Assembly: GCF_020531965.1 (NCBI RefSeq)
Contig: NZ_JAJAWH010000016.1
Span: 62,001 to 126,000 of the forward strand
From: Pseudorhizobium xiangyangii
GTDB taxonomy: Bacteria; Pseudomonadota; Alphaproteobacteria; Rhizobiales; Rhizobiaceae
Length of the DNA stretch: 64,000 bases
Reading direction: 5' to 3'
Within the stretch, counting starts at the first letter, position 1. Every line of letters starts with the position of its first letter. Under the pieces are notes generated by a model, which had not been told where the DNA came from, made no database searches, and saw only the letters and a program-made list of their open reading frames with translations. The position numbers and the translations under genes are program-made. Positions 33,582-43,220 of this stretch are shown in pieces.

Positions 33582-33782
33582 GTCGGCCTCCTCATGATTC
33601 CGTATGCGTAAGGTTCTGACGACGTAATTCGTCAGCGGGAAGAGTGTTGCACATGAGTATGCGCTTTTGCACGAGACTCGGCCGTTAGGGTTAACGGGCG
33701 GTTCATGCCGGAAGTGCGGTTTGTTTTTGTTTTGTTCACTTCCGCGTGGCACTCCTTTTCCTTGAAGGATAGGGTGGCCGGC

Positions 33783-34295
33783 ATGACAGACGCGATTCGC
33801 ATCATTGGTATCGATCCGGGCCTGCGCCGCACCGGCTGGGGGGTCATCGAGACGCTTGGCAACAGCCTCCGCTTCGTGGCCTCGGGCACAGTGACCTCCG
33901 ATGGAGACCTGGATCTGGCCTCCCGGCTCTGCCAGCTGCACGATGGACTGGCCGAGGTCGTGCATGCCTATCAACCGGATGAGGCGGCGGTCGAGCAGAC
34001 CTTCGTCAACAAGGATGCGGTGGCGACGCTGAAACTGGGGCAGGCCCGTGGCGTCGTGATGCTGGTGCCCGCGCGTGCCGGTCTGCGGGTGTCGGAATAT
34101 GCGCCCAATGCGGTGAAGAAGGCCGTGATCGGCGTCGGGCACGGTGAGAAGAAGCAGATCCACATGATGCTGAAGATCCTCATGCCAAAGGCCGAGTTCA
34201 AGGGCGATGATGCCGCCGATGCGCTGGCGATTGCCATCTGCCACGCCCACAACCGCGGCGGCGAGCGGATGCGGAGGGTGTTGGCCGGCGCATAG
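33783..34295 (+). CDS. ruvC: Holliday junction resolvase RuvC
   Basis: 170 residues. Endonuclease that cuts Holliday junctions symmetrically with RuvAB. Catalytic acids visible: Asp11 ([12 protein letters not shown]), Glu in AAVEQTFV, and the Asp pair in [16 protein letters not shown]. Normal length. The chosen ATG at 33783 gives the family N-terminus; an upstream in-frame start only adds non-conserved sequence. Confidence 0.95.
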   Translation: MTDAIRIIGIDPGLRRTGWGVIETLGNSLRFVASGTVTSDGDLDLASRLCQLHDGLAEVVHAYQPDEAAVEQTFVNKDAVATLKLGQARGVVMLVPARAGLRVSEYAPNAVKKAVIGVGHGEKKQIHMMLKILMPKAEFKGDDAADALAIAICHAHNRGGERMRRVLAGA

Positions 34296-34302
34296 GATGT
34301 TC

Positions 34303-34335
34303 TTGACTTGTTCCGGAAGTAAGGATATTTCTTAC
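34303..34335 (+). promoter_or_regulatory. Promoter and operator of the toxin-antitoxin pair
   Basis: TTGACT (34303-34308), 17-bp spacer, TATTTC (34326-34331). The inverted repeat GTAAG-N7-CTTAC (34319-34335) covers the -10, a good place for repression by the antitoxin. Confidence 0.6.
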
Positions 34336-34351
34336 ATAGAAGGAGAAAGCC

Positions 34352-34603
34352 ATGCGCGTGACATCGAAAGGGCAGGTGACAATCCCTCGCGACCTGCGGG
34401 AATTGACTGGCATCGAGCCCAATTCCGAGGTTGTTTTCAGCATCGAGAACGGCCGGTTGACGGTTGCTCCGAAGAATGACCCGAGGCGAGAGCAGGAACG
34501 CGAACGGCTTGATGGCCTCATGAAGACGCTGAAACGTCTGGAAGGTACGGGCGATCCGGAGATGGATGCCGAGGCTCTGATGCGCATGACGCGGGATCGA
34601 TAG
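34352..34603 (+). CDS. AbrB/MazE-type antitoxin (VapB-like)
   Basis: 83 residues. N-terminal swapped-hairpin AbrB domain (MRVTSKGQVTIPRDLRELTG, then SIENGRLTV) for DNA and dimer contacts, followed by an acidic-basic helical tail that would block the toxin. GGAGA upstream of the ATG. Two bp before the PIN gene. It probably binds the GTAAG-N7-CTTAC operator. Confidence 0.85.
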   Translation: MRVTSKGQVTIPRDLRELTGIEPNSEVVFSIENGRLTVAPKNDPRREQERERLDGLMKTLKRLEGTGDPEMDAEALMRMTRDR

Positions 34604-34605
34604 CC

Positions 34606-35028
34606 TTGGCGGTTCTTGTCGATACGAACGTGCTGGTGGATATCGCGGTGCGCGATCCGGTCTGGCTGTCCTGGTCCCGCAGCATGCTTGCTCGAGTTGG
34701 GAACAGTGAGCCGCTGACGATCAACCCGATTATCTACGCAGAGTTTTCAGTTCGATACGACGATATCGACGCAGTGGACTATCTGTTGCCCGAGCGGGAA
34801 TTTCGGCGTGAAAGCCTTCCGTGGGCCGCCGCATTTGCCGCGGGCGCCGCGTTTCGAGTGTACCGCAACGGCGGAGGCGCGCGCGACCGCGTGCCGCCCG
34901 ACTTTTTGATCGGGGCCCATGCAGCCATTCGAGGTTATGCGATCCTGACACGTGATCCGAAGGGCTATCGCTTATATTTTCCGGACGTGCCCCTGATCAC
35001 TCCCGAAACCCATCCCTTGAATTCCTAG
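34606..35028 (+). CDS. PIN-domain toxin (VapC-like)
   Basis: 140 residues, TTG start 2 bp after the antitoxin. PIN motif acids: VDTNVLVDI near the N-terminus, Glu in [10 protein letters not shown], and [10 protein letters not shown] plus LTRDPKGYR at the C-terminal active site. VapC-type ribonucleases cleave tRNA or rRNA. The pair is wedged between ruvC and ruvA. Confidence 0.85.
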   Translation: MAVLVDTNVLVDIAVRDPVWLSWSRSMLARVGNSEPLTINPIIYAEFSVRYDDIDAVDYLLPEREFRRESLPWAAAFAAGAAFRVYRNGGGARDRVPPDFLIGAHAAIRGYAILTRDPKGYRLYFPDVPLITPETHPLNS

Positions 35029-35044
35029 TTGGCGGACACATTCC

Positions 35045-35662
35045 ATGATCGGCAAGCTCAAAGGTACCATTGACGAGATCGGCGACGACTACGTCCTCGT
35101 GGACGTGCATGGCGTCTGCTACGAAGCGTTCTGTTCGGCGCGCACCCTGTCGCGCATGGGTTCAGCGGGAGAGGCGATTGTCCTCTTCATCGAGACCTAC
35201 GTCCGCGAGGACCAGCTGAAGCTCTTCGGCTTCCTGTCGGCGCTGGAACGTGAGTGGTTCAACCTGCTTCAGAGCGTTCAGGGCGTTGGCGCCAAGGTGG
35301 CGCTGGCGGTGCTGTCAACGCTGACGCCGTCGGAGCTTGCCAACGCCATCGCGCTGCAGGACAAGACGGTGGTATCGCGGGCGCCGGGTGTCGGCCCGAA
35401 GGTTGCGGTTCGGATCGTGACCGAGCTAAAGAACAAGGCGCCGGCGTTTGCCGGAGATGCCGCCGGCACGATTGGTTTCAAGCAGGAACTCGGCGAAGGC
35501 GTCGCCTCCGCTCCGGTGTCCGATGCCGTATCGGCACTCACCAATCTCGGCTATTCGCGCGATCAGGCGGCAAATGCCGTCGCGGCTGCGATGAAGACGG
35601 CGGGTGAGGGGGCTGACAGCGCCAAGCTGATCCGGTTCGGGTTGAAGGAACTGGCGCGGTAG
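35045..35662 (+). CDS. ruvA: Holliday junction DNA helicase subunit RuvA
   Basis: 205 residues. OB fold at the N-terminus ([20 protein letters not shown]), two HhH motifs ([34 protein letters not shown]) that hold the junction, a flexible linker, and domain III ([17 protein letters not shown]) that contacts RuvB. Normal length. Seventeen bp after the toxin gene. Confidence 0.96.
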   Translation: MIGKLKGTIDEIGDDYVLVDVHGVCYEAFCSARTLSRMGSAGEAIVLFIETYVREDQLKLFGFLSALEREWFNLLQSVQGVGAKVALAVLSTLTPSELANAIALQDKTVVSRAPGVGPKVAVRIVTELKNKAPAFAGDAAGTIGFKQELGEGVASAPVSDAVSALTNLGYSRDQAANAVAAAMKTAGEGADSAKLIRFGLKELAR

Positions 35663-35732
35663 CAGAGCCGTACGTGTCAAAGCAGTCGCCTTCGTGTATT
35701 GATCGACAAGAGTTTCGAACGGAAATGAACTG

Positions 35733-36773
35733 ATGAATGATGCCGCTCGCCTGATATCGCCGGAAAAGCGGGGCGAAGACCTGGACACGACGCTTCGCCC
35801 GCAGTCGCTGGACGAATTTACCGGCCAGGCCGAGGCGCGTGCCAATCTGAAGGTTTTCATCGAGGCGGCGAAGAACCGCGGTGAGGCGCTCGATCACGTC
35901 CTGTTCGTCGGACCGCCGGGGCTTGGCAAGACGACGCTGGCGCAGATCATGGCGAAGGAATTGGGCGTGAATTTCCGCTCGACCTCCGGTCCGGTGATCG
36001 CCAAGGCGGGAGACCTCGCTGCACTCCTGACCAATCTCGAAGAGCGCGACGTGCTCTTCATCGACGAGATCCACCGGCTCAATCCGGCTGTCGAGGAAAT
36101 CCTTTATCCGGCGATGGAGGATTTCCAGCTCGACCTCATCATCGGCGAGGGGCCGGCTGCCCGTTCCGTGAAAATCGACCTGTCGAAGTTCACGCTGGTT
36201 GCGGCGACAACGCGCCTCGGCCTCCTGACCACGCCGCTGCGCGACCGCTTCGGCATTCCGGTGCGGCTTTCCTTCTACACGGTCGAGGAGCTCGAGCTGA
36301 TCGTCCGGCGCGGTGCGCGGATGATGGGCCTTGGCATGACTGACGACGGTGCCCGCGAGATCGCCCGGCGCGCGCGCGGTACGCCGCGTATCGCGGGGCG
36401 GCTTCTGCGGCGCGTGCGCGACTTCGCCGAAGTGGCGCGGGCGGAAGCGGTTACCAGGGAAATCGCGGACCAGGCTCTGACCCGACTGCTGGTCGACAAC
36501 ATGGGCTTCGACCAGCTCGACAAGCGCTATCTCAACATGATCGCGGTAAATTTTGGTGGCGGGCCGGTCGGGATCGAGACGATCGCTGCAGGTCTCTCGG
36601 AGCCGCGCGATGCGATCGAGGATATCATCGAGCCCTACATGATCCAGCAGGGCTTCATCCAGCGCACGCCTCGCGGCCGGGTGCTGACGGCGAATGCCTG
36701 GAAGCACCTCGGCCTGCAGCCGCCCAAGGATCTCGAAGCGGCGCAGTTCAGGATCAGTTTCGACGATGAGTAA
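35733..36773 (+). CDS. ruvB: Holliday junction branch migration ATPase RuvB
   Basis: 346 residues. Walker A GPPGLGKT at 60-67, Walker [10 protein letters not shown], sensor region [19 protein letters not shown] with the Arg finger, and the C-terminal winged helix ([18 protein letters not shown]). Hexameric motor that pulls DNA through RuvA. Its last 8 bp overlap the NUDIX gene. Confidence 0.97.
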   Translation: MNDAARLISPEKRGEDLDTTLRPQSLDEFTGQAEARANLKVFIEAAKNRGEALDHVLFVGPPGLGKTTLAQIMAKELGVNFRSTSGPVIAKAGDLAALLTNLEERDVLFIDEIHRLNPAVEEILYPAMEDFQLDLIIGEGPAARSVKIDLSKFTLVAATTRLGLLTTPLRDRFGIPVRLSFYTVEELELIVRRGARMMGLGMTDDGAREIARRARGTPRIAGRLLRRVRDFAEVARAEAVTREIADQALTRLLVDNMGFDQLDKRYLNMIAVNFGGGPVGIETIAAGLSEPRDAIEDIIEPYMIQQGFIQRTPRGRVLTANAWKHLGLQPPKDLEAAQFRISFDDE

Positions 36774-37314
36774 GAAGGACAAGGTGCAAGACCTGCGACT
36801 TCGGATGAAGCTGAAGCCGAAGCGCATCTTCCAGATGCGGATTGCGGGTCTGGCGTTTCGGGATGGCCATCTGCTGGTACATCGCGCGAGACACGAAGCG
36901 TTCTGGACCCTGCCGGGCGGACGGGCGGAGTTCGGCGAGGAAAGTGCGCAGACGCTGCATCGGGAAATGATCGAGGAACTGGGCGTCGAGGTGACCGTCG
37001 GCCGGCTGTTGTGGGTGGTGGAGAACTTCTTCCACTATGAGGACCGTGACTGGCACGAACTCGGCTTCTACTATCTCATGGAGCTGCCCGAGAGCTTCCC
37101 GTTTCATTCGACCGATATCGTCCATCGCGTTGTCGATACGCATGAGTTGGAATTCAAGTGGGTGCCGGCGACGACCGAAGCCTTGAAGGCTCTTGATATC
37201 CCGCCTTACTTCATCGCTGACGAAATAGAGACCTTGCCGGCATCGACCCGCCATGTCGTCTGGCACGACAATAATCTCGATTCCGAGGCATCGCGGAAAG
37301 CCTTCCGGCGCTGA
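36766..37314 (+). CDS. NUDIX hydrolase
   Basis: 182 residues. Nudix box at about 51-73 ([10 protein letters not shown] then [11 protein letters not shown]), giving the G-x5-E-x7-REUxEExGU pattern in full. Hydrolyses a nucleoside diphosphate linked to another group; the substrate cannot be told. ATG at 36766 lies inside the ruvB stop; a later ATG (MKLKPKR) is possible. Confidence 0.85.
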   Translation: MSKKDKVQDLRLRMKLKPKRIFQMRIAGLAFRDGHLLVHRARHEAFWTLPGGRAEFGEESAQTLHREMIEELGVEVTVGRLLWVVENFFHYEDRDWHELGFYYLMELPESFPFHSTDIVHRVVDTHELEFKWVPATTEALKALDIPPYFIADEIETLPASTRHVVWHDNNLDSEASRKAFRR

Positions 37315-37343
37315 CGAAGAGCGAAAGTCGCCGGTGTTTGTGC

Positions 37344-37369
37344 CGGAGCGGCAACGGCGCGCCGCTCCG
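37344..37369. terminator. Hairpin between convergent genes
   Basis: CGGAGCGGC/GCCGCTCCG, 9 bp with an 8-nt loop, between the NUDIX gene and the leftward orphan; no strong T run. Confidence 0.45.
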
Positions 37370-37377
37370 ACAGAAGG

Positions 37378-38577
37378 TTACTTGCTGGAATGAAGGACTT
37401 CATCCGCTGCGCTCAACAGGTTTGCGTCCACCTCGTACTCATCCGTGAGGTGCAGCGTGCCATCGGCGCATTCGAACCATTCTCCCTGAGATTTGGTCGC
37501 CTTCTGAAGTCGGGCGAGGGTGTCCGGGCTCAGCGTGTCTCCGCCCAGAGGCTTGATCCTCTCACCGAGAAAATCCTCCAGCCATCGAGCGTTTGTGGGT
37601 GAGACCGCAGCTGCTGCAACCTCTGGGTTGGTGGTGAAATAGCCCTCGATGGCTTGGTTTGTGGGGGCGATGACGAGCAGCTTCACGGTGCTGTCGTCAA
37701 AGCCCTTGATGGCTCCGGAATTCCGGAGCGCGGCCAGGAAGGTGTCGGAGCGCCCCTGCGTTCCTGGAGTTGCACCTAATTCTGTCAGGCGTTCAAGGAT
37801 GGTGGGAAGCTTCGCTTTTGTAGCGATCGCGGGCTCCTCCGGCTGATAGCGAAGCGCGATAGGCGTATCGAACCACCGCTTCCGTATGCCTCGCGTCCAG
37901 TTGTATTCGAAATCGACGATAAACGTACCTTCAAGCGCCGGTATTTTTCCCTGGGGGAGTTCAAAGATCACCGCCGGGTTCCAGAGGTAGCCTGCATAGG
38001 ACGGTTTGGCGGGGTTCGGCGGGATGGCAGAGCTGATCCAGCCGACGCCGGGAAGGCTCGTGTTCCAGGATATGGATCTCGTCGCGGGGCGAGCAGCAAA
38101 CGAAACTTCGGATGCCGTGAAGCTCACGCCGACGCTCGCGCTCAGGGATCCTCCTCCCTTGCCTCCTTCCGATCCACCCTCGCCGCTCAACTCCCCGCCG
38201 ACCGAGAAACTGATTGTCGCCTGCTCGACCGTGCTGTTGGGGCCGAATGTCAGCACCCTCGCATCGGGTGTGGTGCATCGGAGCTCAAGGTTCATGTAAT
38301 TGGCATAGAACCCTACCGAAACCCAGTTGGCGGACGGGTTGGCGGGAGATCCCTGAATGCCGTGATAGGTGTCGCCCACGACCAGGTAATAGTCTTTGAG
38401 TTGGCTTTGATCGCCTTGCTGCAGTTTATAAACTCCAAGGATTGCTGCGGCCGTCAGTGTCTGGTTCTTGGTGGGCACGCTTCCCCAACCATAGTTTTCC
38501 CCGCCGTTACCGGTCCACGTGCCGTCCAGGTGGCCAACCAGCTTCCAGACATCCGGATTGAGAGTTTCAATGGGCAT
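37378..38577 (-). CDS. Orphan protein with Gly/Ser-rich beta region and fasciclin-like C-terminus
   Basis: 399 residues, no signal peptide. Residues about 1-250 are strand-like with a glycine/serine-rich stretch (FSVGGELSGEGGSEGGKGGG at about 124-143) flanked by alternating polar/hydrophobic segments, a look shared with membrane-inserting hairpins of beta-pore-forming proteins. The C-terminal 120 residues (DTFLAALRNSGAIKGF, VKLLVIAPTNQAIEGYF) resemble a fasciclin domain. Function unknown. GGGAGA precedes the ATG. Divergence from neighbours suggests an acquired gene. Confidence 0.6.
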   Translation of the reverse strand: MPIETLNPDVWKLVGHLDGTWTGNGGENYGWGSVPTKNQTLTAAAILGVYKLQQGDQSQLKDYYLVVGDTYHGIQGSPANPSANWVSVGFYANYMNLELRCTTPDARVLTFGPNSTVEQATISFSVGGELSGEGGSEGGKGGGSLSASVGVSFTASEVSFAARPATRSISWNTSLPGVGWISSAIPPNPAKPSYAGYLWNPAVIFELPQGKIPALEGTFIVDFEYNWTRGIRKRWFDTPIALRYQPEEPAIATKAKLPTILERLTELGATPGTQGRSDTFLAALRNSGAIKGFDDSTVKLLVIAPTNQAIEGYFTTNPEVAAAAVSPTNARWLEDFLGERIKPLGGDTLSPDTLARLQKATKSQGEWFECADGTLHLTDEYEVDANLLSAADEVLHSSK

Positions 38578-38675
38578 TGATGCTTCTCCCTATCGAGTAC
38601 CGTGAACCAGCCACGGCGCCGGTGCGCGTTACGCACGCAGAGAGTTTAATCAGATTTTGAAAATACAACCAGAGG

Positions 38676-39590
38676 TTATTTTATATTTTTTAATGCAGCC
38701 AAAACGAGAATTTCCGGTCGGTCATCTATTCGGTAGGCTCGATAGAGTTCCCGGAGCGTCTTTTCCAAAAGGGGATATCCGCCGGATGTCCAACCCAAGG
38801 TCGAAATCCGCTCGATGTCCATGGGCCTCGCCGGTTGCCCTGCAGCGTCACGACGGGTCGGAACGCGCGGGAGGAGGTCGGCCGTTTTGACCACGATGTC
38901 GGAGACATTGAAGGCTCGGCCATTGATGTCTCCGATGTCGGCCTCCAGCATCAGTTGCATCGCGGACGCGACGTCACGGCCGTGCACCTCTGTGCCTGCG
39001 CGAGGAGCAATGGGGCGGCCCGCCAGATAGTCGGCGAAGAGCCCGTCCCACTTGTTGGGGCGAAGGTCGCCGTAGACGCCGGTCAAGCGCAGGCTGGCGG
39101 TCACGAAAGAGGGGCTGGCGAGTTCGGCAATTGCGCGCTCGGCGGCGAACTTGATTTCGCCATACAGCGAGCTTGGCTGGAGAACCGCATCTTCTGAAAG
39201 CAGCGCTTCGGGCGGCAGCCCGTCGTAGACGGCGCGGCTCGACAGAAAGACGGCACGACCGATGCCGGTCACCTTCGCCGTTTCGAAGAGCCTGACCGTT
39301 CCATCCAGATTGAGGCGGCGGAAGCGGGCGGGATCCCCGCCTTCGCCGCCACGGTATTTTCCGGGCAGGTGGTCGAAGGCGGCATGAACGAAGGCATCCA
39401 TACCGTTGAAGGCGGAGCACTGGTCTTTGTCGGGATCGAGCGTGAGCGGCACGAAGTCGGCGGGCTTGACGAACCAGCTCGGTGGTGCCGGCGTCCTTCC
39501 GCCCACCACGATATCATATCCGGCCTGCAACAGCCCGTTGACGATATAGCGACCCACGAGGCCGGAGCCGCCGGAGACGAGAACTTTCAT
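38676..39590 (-). CDS. sqdC: Sulfolipid-locus NAD-dependent epimerase/reductase (SqdC-like)
   Basis: 304 residues, extended SDR: nucleotide motif VSGGSGLVGRYIV at the N-terminus, FLSSRAVYDG and the catalytic-type SSLYGEIK. In Rhodobacter and Sinorhizobium sqdC belongs to the sqd operon for sulfoquinovosyl diacylglycerol; its exact step is not settled. Starts inside the stop of the glycosyltransferase (ATGA). Symbol assigned mainly by operon context. Confidence 0.7.
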   Translation of the reverse strand: MKVLVSGGSGLVGRYIVNGLLQAGYDIVVGGRTPAPPSWFVKPADFVPLTLDPDKDQCSAFNGMDAFVHAAFDHLPGKYRGGEGGDPARFRRLNLDGTVRLFETAKVTGIGRAVFLSSRAVYDGLPPEALLSEDAVLQPSSLYGEIKFAAERAIAELASPSFVTASLRLTGVYGDLRPNKWDGLFADYLAGRPIAPRAGTEVHGRDVASAMQLMLEADIGDINGRAFNVSDIVVKTADLLPRVPTRRDAAGQPARPMDIERISTLGWTSGGYPLLEKTLRELYRAYRIDDRPEILVLAALKNIK

Positions 39591-40450
39591 CGGGTGGAGC
39601 CCGGGTTGGGAAGGGCAGCAATGTCTGGAATGTCGCGTCCGTCGTGGAAGTCATGCCACAGGTCGATCAGCGGACGCAGCCGGTCCGCCTTGGGATGATC
39701 GGTCTCCCAAGGCTTCTCGTACTGGAAGTGCAGGATCGAGATGCTCTTCCAATCCCAGATGTCGGGCATGTTGAACCACACATATTGCAGCATGTTCATA
39801 AACACCGGCAGGCCGTGCCAGTCGGGAAAGAACGTCTGGAGGAATGTCTGGTCGGTGCGTTGCCAGAAGGCATCCGGCTGGTCGAGGCGGTCCAGCATCT
39901 GCGTGAATGTCTGGAGCGACGGCTTGGCAACGAAAACGCCGGAGTTCAGCCGATGGAAATCGGCAAGGCTTTCGTAGACGTTCGGCGCGGCGGCAAATTC
40001 CGGATAGTCGAACAGTTTGTCGACGTTGCGCAGCACCAAGGCGTCCGCGTCGATAAACGCACAGGTCCGGTATTCCGTAAGCTGCCAGAGCCGTAGCTTG
40101 CAGAAGTTGTCGAGCGGCGTGTGGAAGTCCGGCTTGCGGCCCTTCGTGAAGGGGGCGGCGCCATGGATGTTCTTGCGCGCGTGGCGCTCGTTGAATGCAT
40201 CGGAGAGCGGCAGATGCTCTACCTCCACCAGACGGCAGCCGAGGCCGGCCAGAGGTGCAAGGGCGTCCACCGCCACCCCGCCAGTATGAAGCACGACGAT
40301 GTCGGCCCTGCTGCCGGTGTGGTTGATGGAGCGGGCAAGCGCTGCCGCGCCCATGGCGTAGTCCGCATTGGTGACCAGCGTCACGAATGCCCTGTCGCTA
40401 CGAGCAGGGGAGGCGGTGCGGATGCCATGCGCGCTGGCGGAGGGGGCCAT
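39587..40450 (-). CDS. sqdD: Glycogenin-like glycosyltransferase (GT8), SqdD-like
   Basis: 287 residues. GT8 features: VTLVTNADYAMGAAALARS at the N-terminus, DxD metal motif at 134-136 (CAFIDADALVL), and FHRLNSGVFVAKPS. SqdD transfers sulfoquinovose (or participates in that transfer) to diacylglycerol. Start overlaps the sqdB stop by one base (TGATG), the classic coupled arrangement. Confidence 0.8.
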   Translation of the reverse strand: MAPSASAHGIRTASPARSDRAFVTLVTNADYAMGAAALARSINHTGSRADIVVLHTGGVAVDALAPLAGLGCRLVEVEHLPLSDAFNERHARKNIHGAAPFTKGRKPDFHTPLDNFCKLRLWQLTEYRTCAFIDADALVLRNVDKLFDYPEFAAAPNVYESLADFHRLNSGVFVAKPSLQTFTQMLDRLDQPDAFWQRTDQTFLQTFFPDWHGLPVFMNMLQYVWFNMPDIWDWKSISILHFQYEKPWETDHPKADRLRPLIDLWHDFHDGRDIPDIAALPNPGSTR

Positions 40451-41670
40451 CAGGAGACTGACTTCAGCCGCAGGCCTTCCGGATCGTGCTCGACCTTGGC
40501 GGCGATATCCTTGGTCCAGGCGGAGACGGCCGGAACGCGCGAGCGATCGACGCGATAGGCGAATTTCTTCGCAACGTCGACGATCTCGTCAAGCAGGCCT
40601 TCGCCCAAGGTCGTTGGCTGCAGTCCCAGGCCGAGGAATTTCTCGTTCTTCACCACGAGGTCGTTTTCGGGCGCTTCCTTGCGCGGGTTGGGAAGCCAGG
40701 CGATCTGCGCACCGGTCATTTTCGAAATCATCTCGGCCAGATCGCGAATGCGGTGCGTCTCGGTCATCTGGTTGAAGATCTCGACGCGGCCACCACGGGC
40801 CGGCGGATTGTTGAGCGCGATTTCGATGCAGCGCACCGAATCCTGGATGTGGATGAAGGCGCGTGTCTGGCCGCCCGTGCCGTGGACCGTGAGGGGATAG
40901 CCGATTGCCGCCTGGATGAGGAAGCGGTTCAGCACGGTGCCGTAGTCGCCGTCATAGTCGAAGCGGTTGACCAATTGTGCATGGCGGCGGGTCTGTTCCG
41001 TGTGCGTGCCCCAGACGATGCCCTGGTGCAGGTCGGTGATCCGCAGGCCATCGTTCTTGGCGTAGAAGGCGAAAAGCTGCTGATCCAGGCACTTGGTCAT
41101 GTGGTAGATCGAGCCGGGATTGCTGGGGTAGAGGATGTCCTGGGAAACCGTCCGCCCGTCCATAGTCTCTATACCGACCGGCAGGTAGCCTTCCGGGATC
41201 GCGGCACCAACTGTCGAATAGCCGTAGACGCCCATCGTGCCGAGATGCAGGAGGTGCGCGTCGAGATCGAGCTCCACCATGGCGTTCAGCAGGTTATGGG
41301 TGGCGTTGACATTGTTGTTTACGGTGTAGTTCTTGTGCCGGTCGCTCTTCATCGAATAGGGAGCGGCGCGCTGTTCCGCGAAATGAATGATGGCATCCGG
41401 CCGGTGCCTGGCAAGCCAGCCCTTCAGCAGTTCGTAATCCTTGGCGAGGTCGATCAGGTGAAAATGGATCCGGCGACCGGTTTCGGCATGCCAGACGCGG
41501 GTCCGTTCCTGGATCGAGTCCATCGGGGTCAGCGACTGCACGCCCAGTTCAGTATCGATCCAGCGGCGCGACAGATTGTCGAGGATATGGATCTCGTGGC
41601 CCGCGTCCGAAAGGTGAAGGGACGTAGGCCAGCCAACGAAACCGTCGCCGCCGAGGATTGCTATCTTCAT
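40450..41670 (-). CDS. sqdB: UDP-sulfoquinovose synthase
   Basis: 406 residues. Makes UDP-sulfoquinovose from UDP-glucose and sulfite with bound NAD+. Rossmann GGDGFVGWP at 7-15, then Thr145 (LGTMGVYG), Tyr189 and Lys193 (SIYHMTK), the catalytic set of plant SQD1 and bacterial SqdB, at nearly the same positions. First gene of the leftward sqdB-sqdD-sqdC operon; divergent from ybgC. Sulfolipid replaces phospholipid under phosphate limitation in rhizobia. Confidence 0.9.
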   Translation of the reverse strand: MKIAILGGDGFVGWPTSLHLSDAGHEIHILDNLSRRWIDTELGVQSLTPMDSIQERTRVWHAETGRRIHFHLIDLAKDYELLKGWLARHRPDAIIHFAEQRAAPYSMKSDRHKNYTVNNNVNATHNLLNAMVELDLDAHLLHLGTMGVYGYSTVGAAIPEGYLPVGIETMDGRTVSQDILYPSNPGSIYHMTKCLDQQLFAFYAKNDGLRITDLHQGIVWGTHTEQTRRHAQLVNRFDYDGDYGTVLNRFLIQAAIGYPLTVHGTGGQTRAFIHIQDSVRCIEIALNNPPARGGRVEIFNQMTETHRIRDLAEMISKMTGAQIAWLPNPRKEAPENDLVVKNEKFLGLGLQPTTLGEGLLDEIVDVAKKFAYRVDRSRVPAVSAWTKDIAAKVEHDPEGLRLKSVS

Positions 41671-41787
41671 GGATCAACTCCGCTGGTTGTCAGGCCCGGT
41701 TTCCTGATAGGGAAACTATGTGACAAGAAGACAATAGCGCAGGGCCGTTCCTCTGCCACGCGGTGATTGAGTACAATCCACTAAGGC

Positions 41788-42267
41788 ATGACGATGACGA
41801 ACGAGAATTTTCTTCTATCCGGTGAGTTGGTGGAAAGCGGGCACCGGCTGGTGCAGCGGGTCTATTACGAAGACACGGACTTCTCCGGCCTCGTGTATCA
41901 CGCCCGCTACCTGCATTTTCTGGAACGGGGCCGGACAGATTATCTGCGCTGCCTTGGCTGCCAGCAGAGCGATCTCCTCATCGCGGATGAGGAAGGATTG
42001 GTCTTCGTCGTTCACCGCATGGAGATCGATTTCAAGACCCCGGCCAGAATGGACGACGTACTGACGATCCTGACGGGGACGGAGAAAGCCGGAGGCGCCA
42101 AGATGGTGCTGAGCCAGGAGATCCGCCGGGGCGATACGCTGCTGATTGCAGCAAAGGTGGTGATCGCCGTCATCAACAAGAACGGCCGTCCGCGCCGCCT
42201 GCCGGAGGCGATCGCGGAAAAGTTTCTGGGGCATCCTGCGGCACAGACTGAAGGCCCTTCGTCGTAA
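41788..42267 (+). CDS. ybgC: Tol-Pal associated acyl-CoA thioesterase
   Basis: 159 residues, hotdog fold. The YYEDTDFSGLVYHARYLHF motif carries the catalytic Asp of the YbgC/4-hydroxybenzoyl-CoA family. Acts on short-chain acyl-CoA or acyl carrier protein in phospholipid metabolism. Head of the Tol-Pal cluster, as in many proteobacteria; a 200-bp gap separates it from tolQ. Confidence 0.92.
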   Translation: MTMTNENFLLSGELVESGHRLVQRVYYEDTDFSGLVYHARYLHFLERGRTDYLRCLGCQQSDLLIADEEGLVFVVHRMEIDFKTPARMDDVLTILTGTEKAGGAKMVLSQEIRRGDTLLIAAKVVIAVINKNGRPRRLPEAIAEKFLGHPAAQTEGPSS

Positions 42268-42432
42268 CGCATTATTAACGATAATGATGTCTTACTGATA
42301 CGCGAGGAAATTGTGCGATGCACGCCTTCCTTTGACCAAAATTGACAGCGAGAAGCCATGCTGAAAGCTCAGGGCACCTTGGGGTAAGCGCAACCAGCGG
42401 CCATGGAATATCGCGAGAGCGCTTTTGAACCC

Positions 42433-42451
42433 GCCCGGTCCCGTGCCGGGC
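42433..42451 (+). terminator. Small GC hairpin before tolQ
   Basis: GCCCGG/CCGGGC with a 7-nt loop, 26 bp before the tolQ start; weak terminator or leader hairpin. Confidence 0.3.
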
Positions 42452-42476
42452 GTTTGGATTCGGGGATATTGGATAG

Positions 42477-43196
42477 ATGGAAGAGGTAGGTTTGGCTGCA
42501 GCGGCCCACGACGTCAGTCTTTGGGCGTTGTTCATGCAGGCTGGTTTGATCGTCAAACTGGTCATGATCGGTTTGCTGGGTGCGTCGGTCTGGACCTGGG
42601 CGATCGTTATCGACAAATATGTCGCCTTCGGAAAGGCCAAGCGCCAGTTCGATCAGTTCGAACAGGTTTTCTGGTCAGGGCAGTCGCTCGAAGAACTGTA
42701 TCGCACTCTTGCCGAGCGCCAGAACGGCGGCCTTGCGGCGATCTTCGTTGCTGCAATGCGCGAGTGGAAGAAGAGCTTCGAGCGTGGTGCACGGTCACCG
42801 ATCGGCCTGCAGATGCGTATCGACCGGGCCATGGAAGTGACCATGGGCCGCGAGGCGGAAACCTACGAATCGCGTCTCGGCTCGCTGGCCACCATCGGTT
42901 CGGCCGGTCCGTTCATCGGTCTTTTCGGTACCGTCATCGGCATCATGACATCGTTCCAGGCGATTGCCGGTTCGAAATCCACCAATCTTGCCGTCGTGGC
43001 ACCGGGTATCGCGGAAGCATTGCTTGCGACTGCGATCGGCCTTGTCGCCGCTATTCCGGCGGTTATTGCCTACAACAAATTCACTGCCGATGCCGGCAAG
43101 CTGCAGGCGCGCATGGAAGCCTTCGCCGACGAATTCTCCGCGATCCTGTCGCGGCAGATCGACGAGAAGCTGCAACCGCGTCAGGCGGCGCAATAA
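42477..43196 (+). CDS. tolQ: Tol-Pal system protein TolQ
   Basis: 239 residues, ExbB/TolQ/MotA family. Three membrane helices: about 19-40 (FMQAGLIVKLVMIGLLGASV), about 140-160 (LATIGSAGPFIGLFGTVIGI) and about 180-200 (APGIAEALLATAIGLVAAIP). Pentamer that with TolR uses the proton gradient to energise TolA and constrict the envelope at division. First of tolQRAB-pal. Confidence 0.95.
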   Translation: MEEVGLAAAAHDVSLWALFMQAGLIVKLVMIGLLGASVWTWAIVIDKYVAFGKAKRQFDQFEQVFWSGQSLEELYRTLAERQNGGLAAIFVAAMREWKKSFERGARSPIGLQMRIDRAMEVTMGREAETYESRLGSLATIGSAGPFIGLFGTVIGIMTSFQAIAGSKSTNLAVVAPGIAEALLATAIGLVAAIPAVIAYNKFTADAGKLQARMEAFADEFSAILSRQIDEKLQPRQAAQ

Positions 43197-43220
43197 GTAG
43201 GTTCAGAAGGAGCCAGTCCG

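Noticed and set aside
33582..34250. Upstream extension of the MCP-like frame to 560 codons
   Set aside because: The added part is the antisense of ruvC; a GAGGAGG ribosome binding site marks the real start at 33581.
40486..41766. 426-codon frame opposite sqdB
   Set aside because: Shadow of a gene with all catalytic residues in place.
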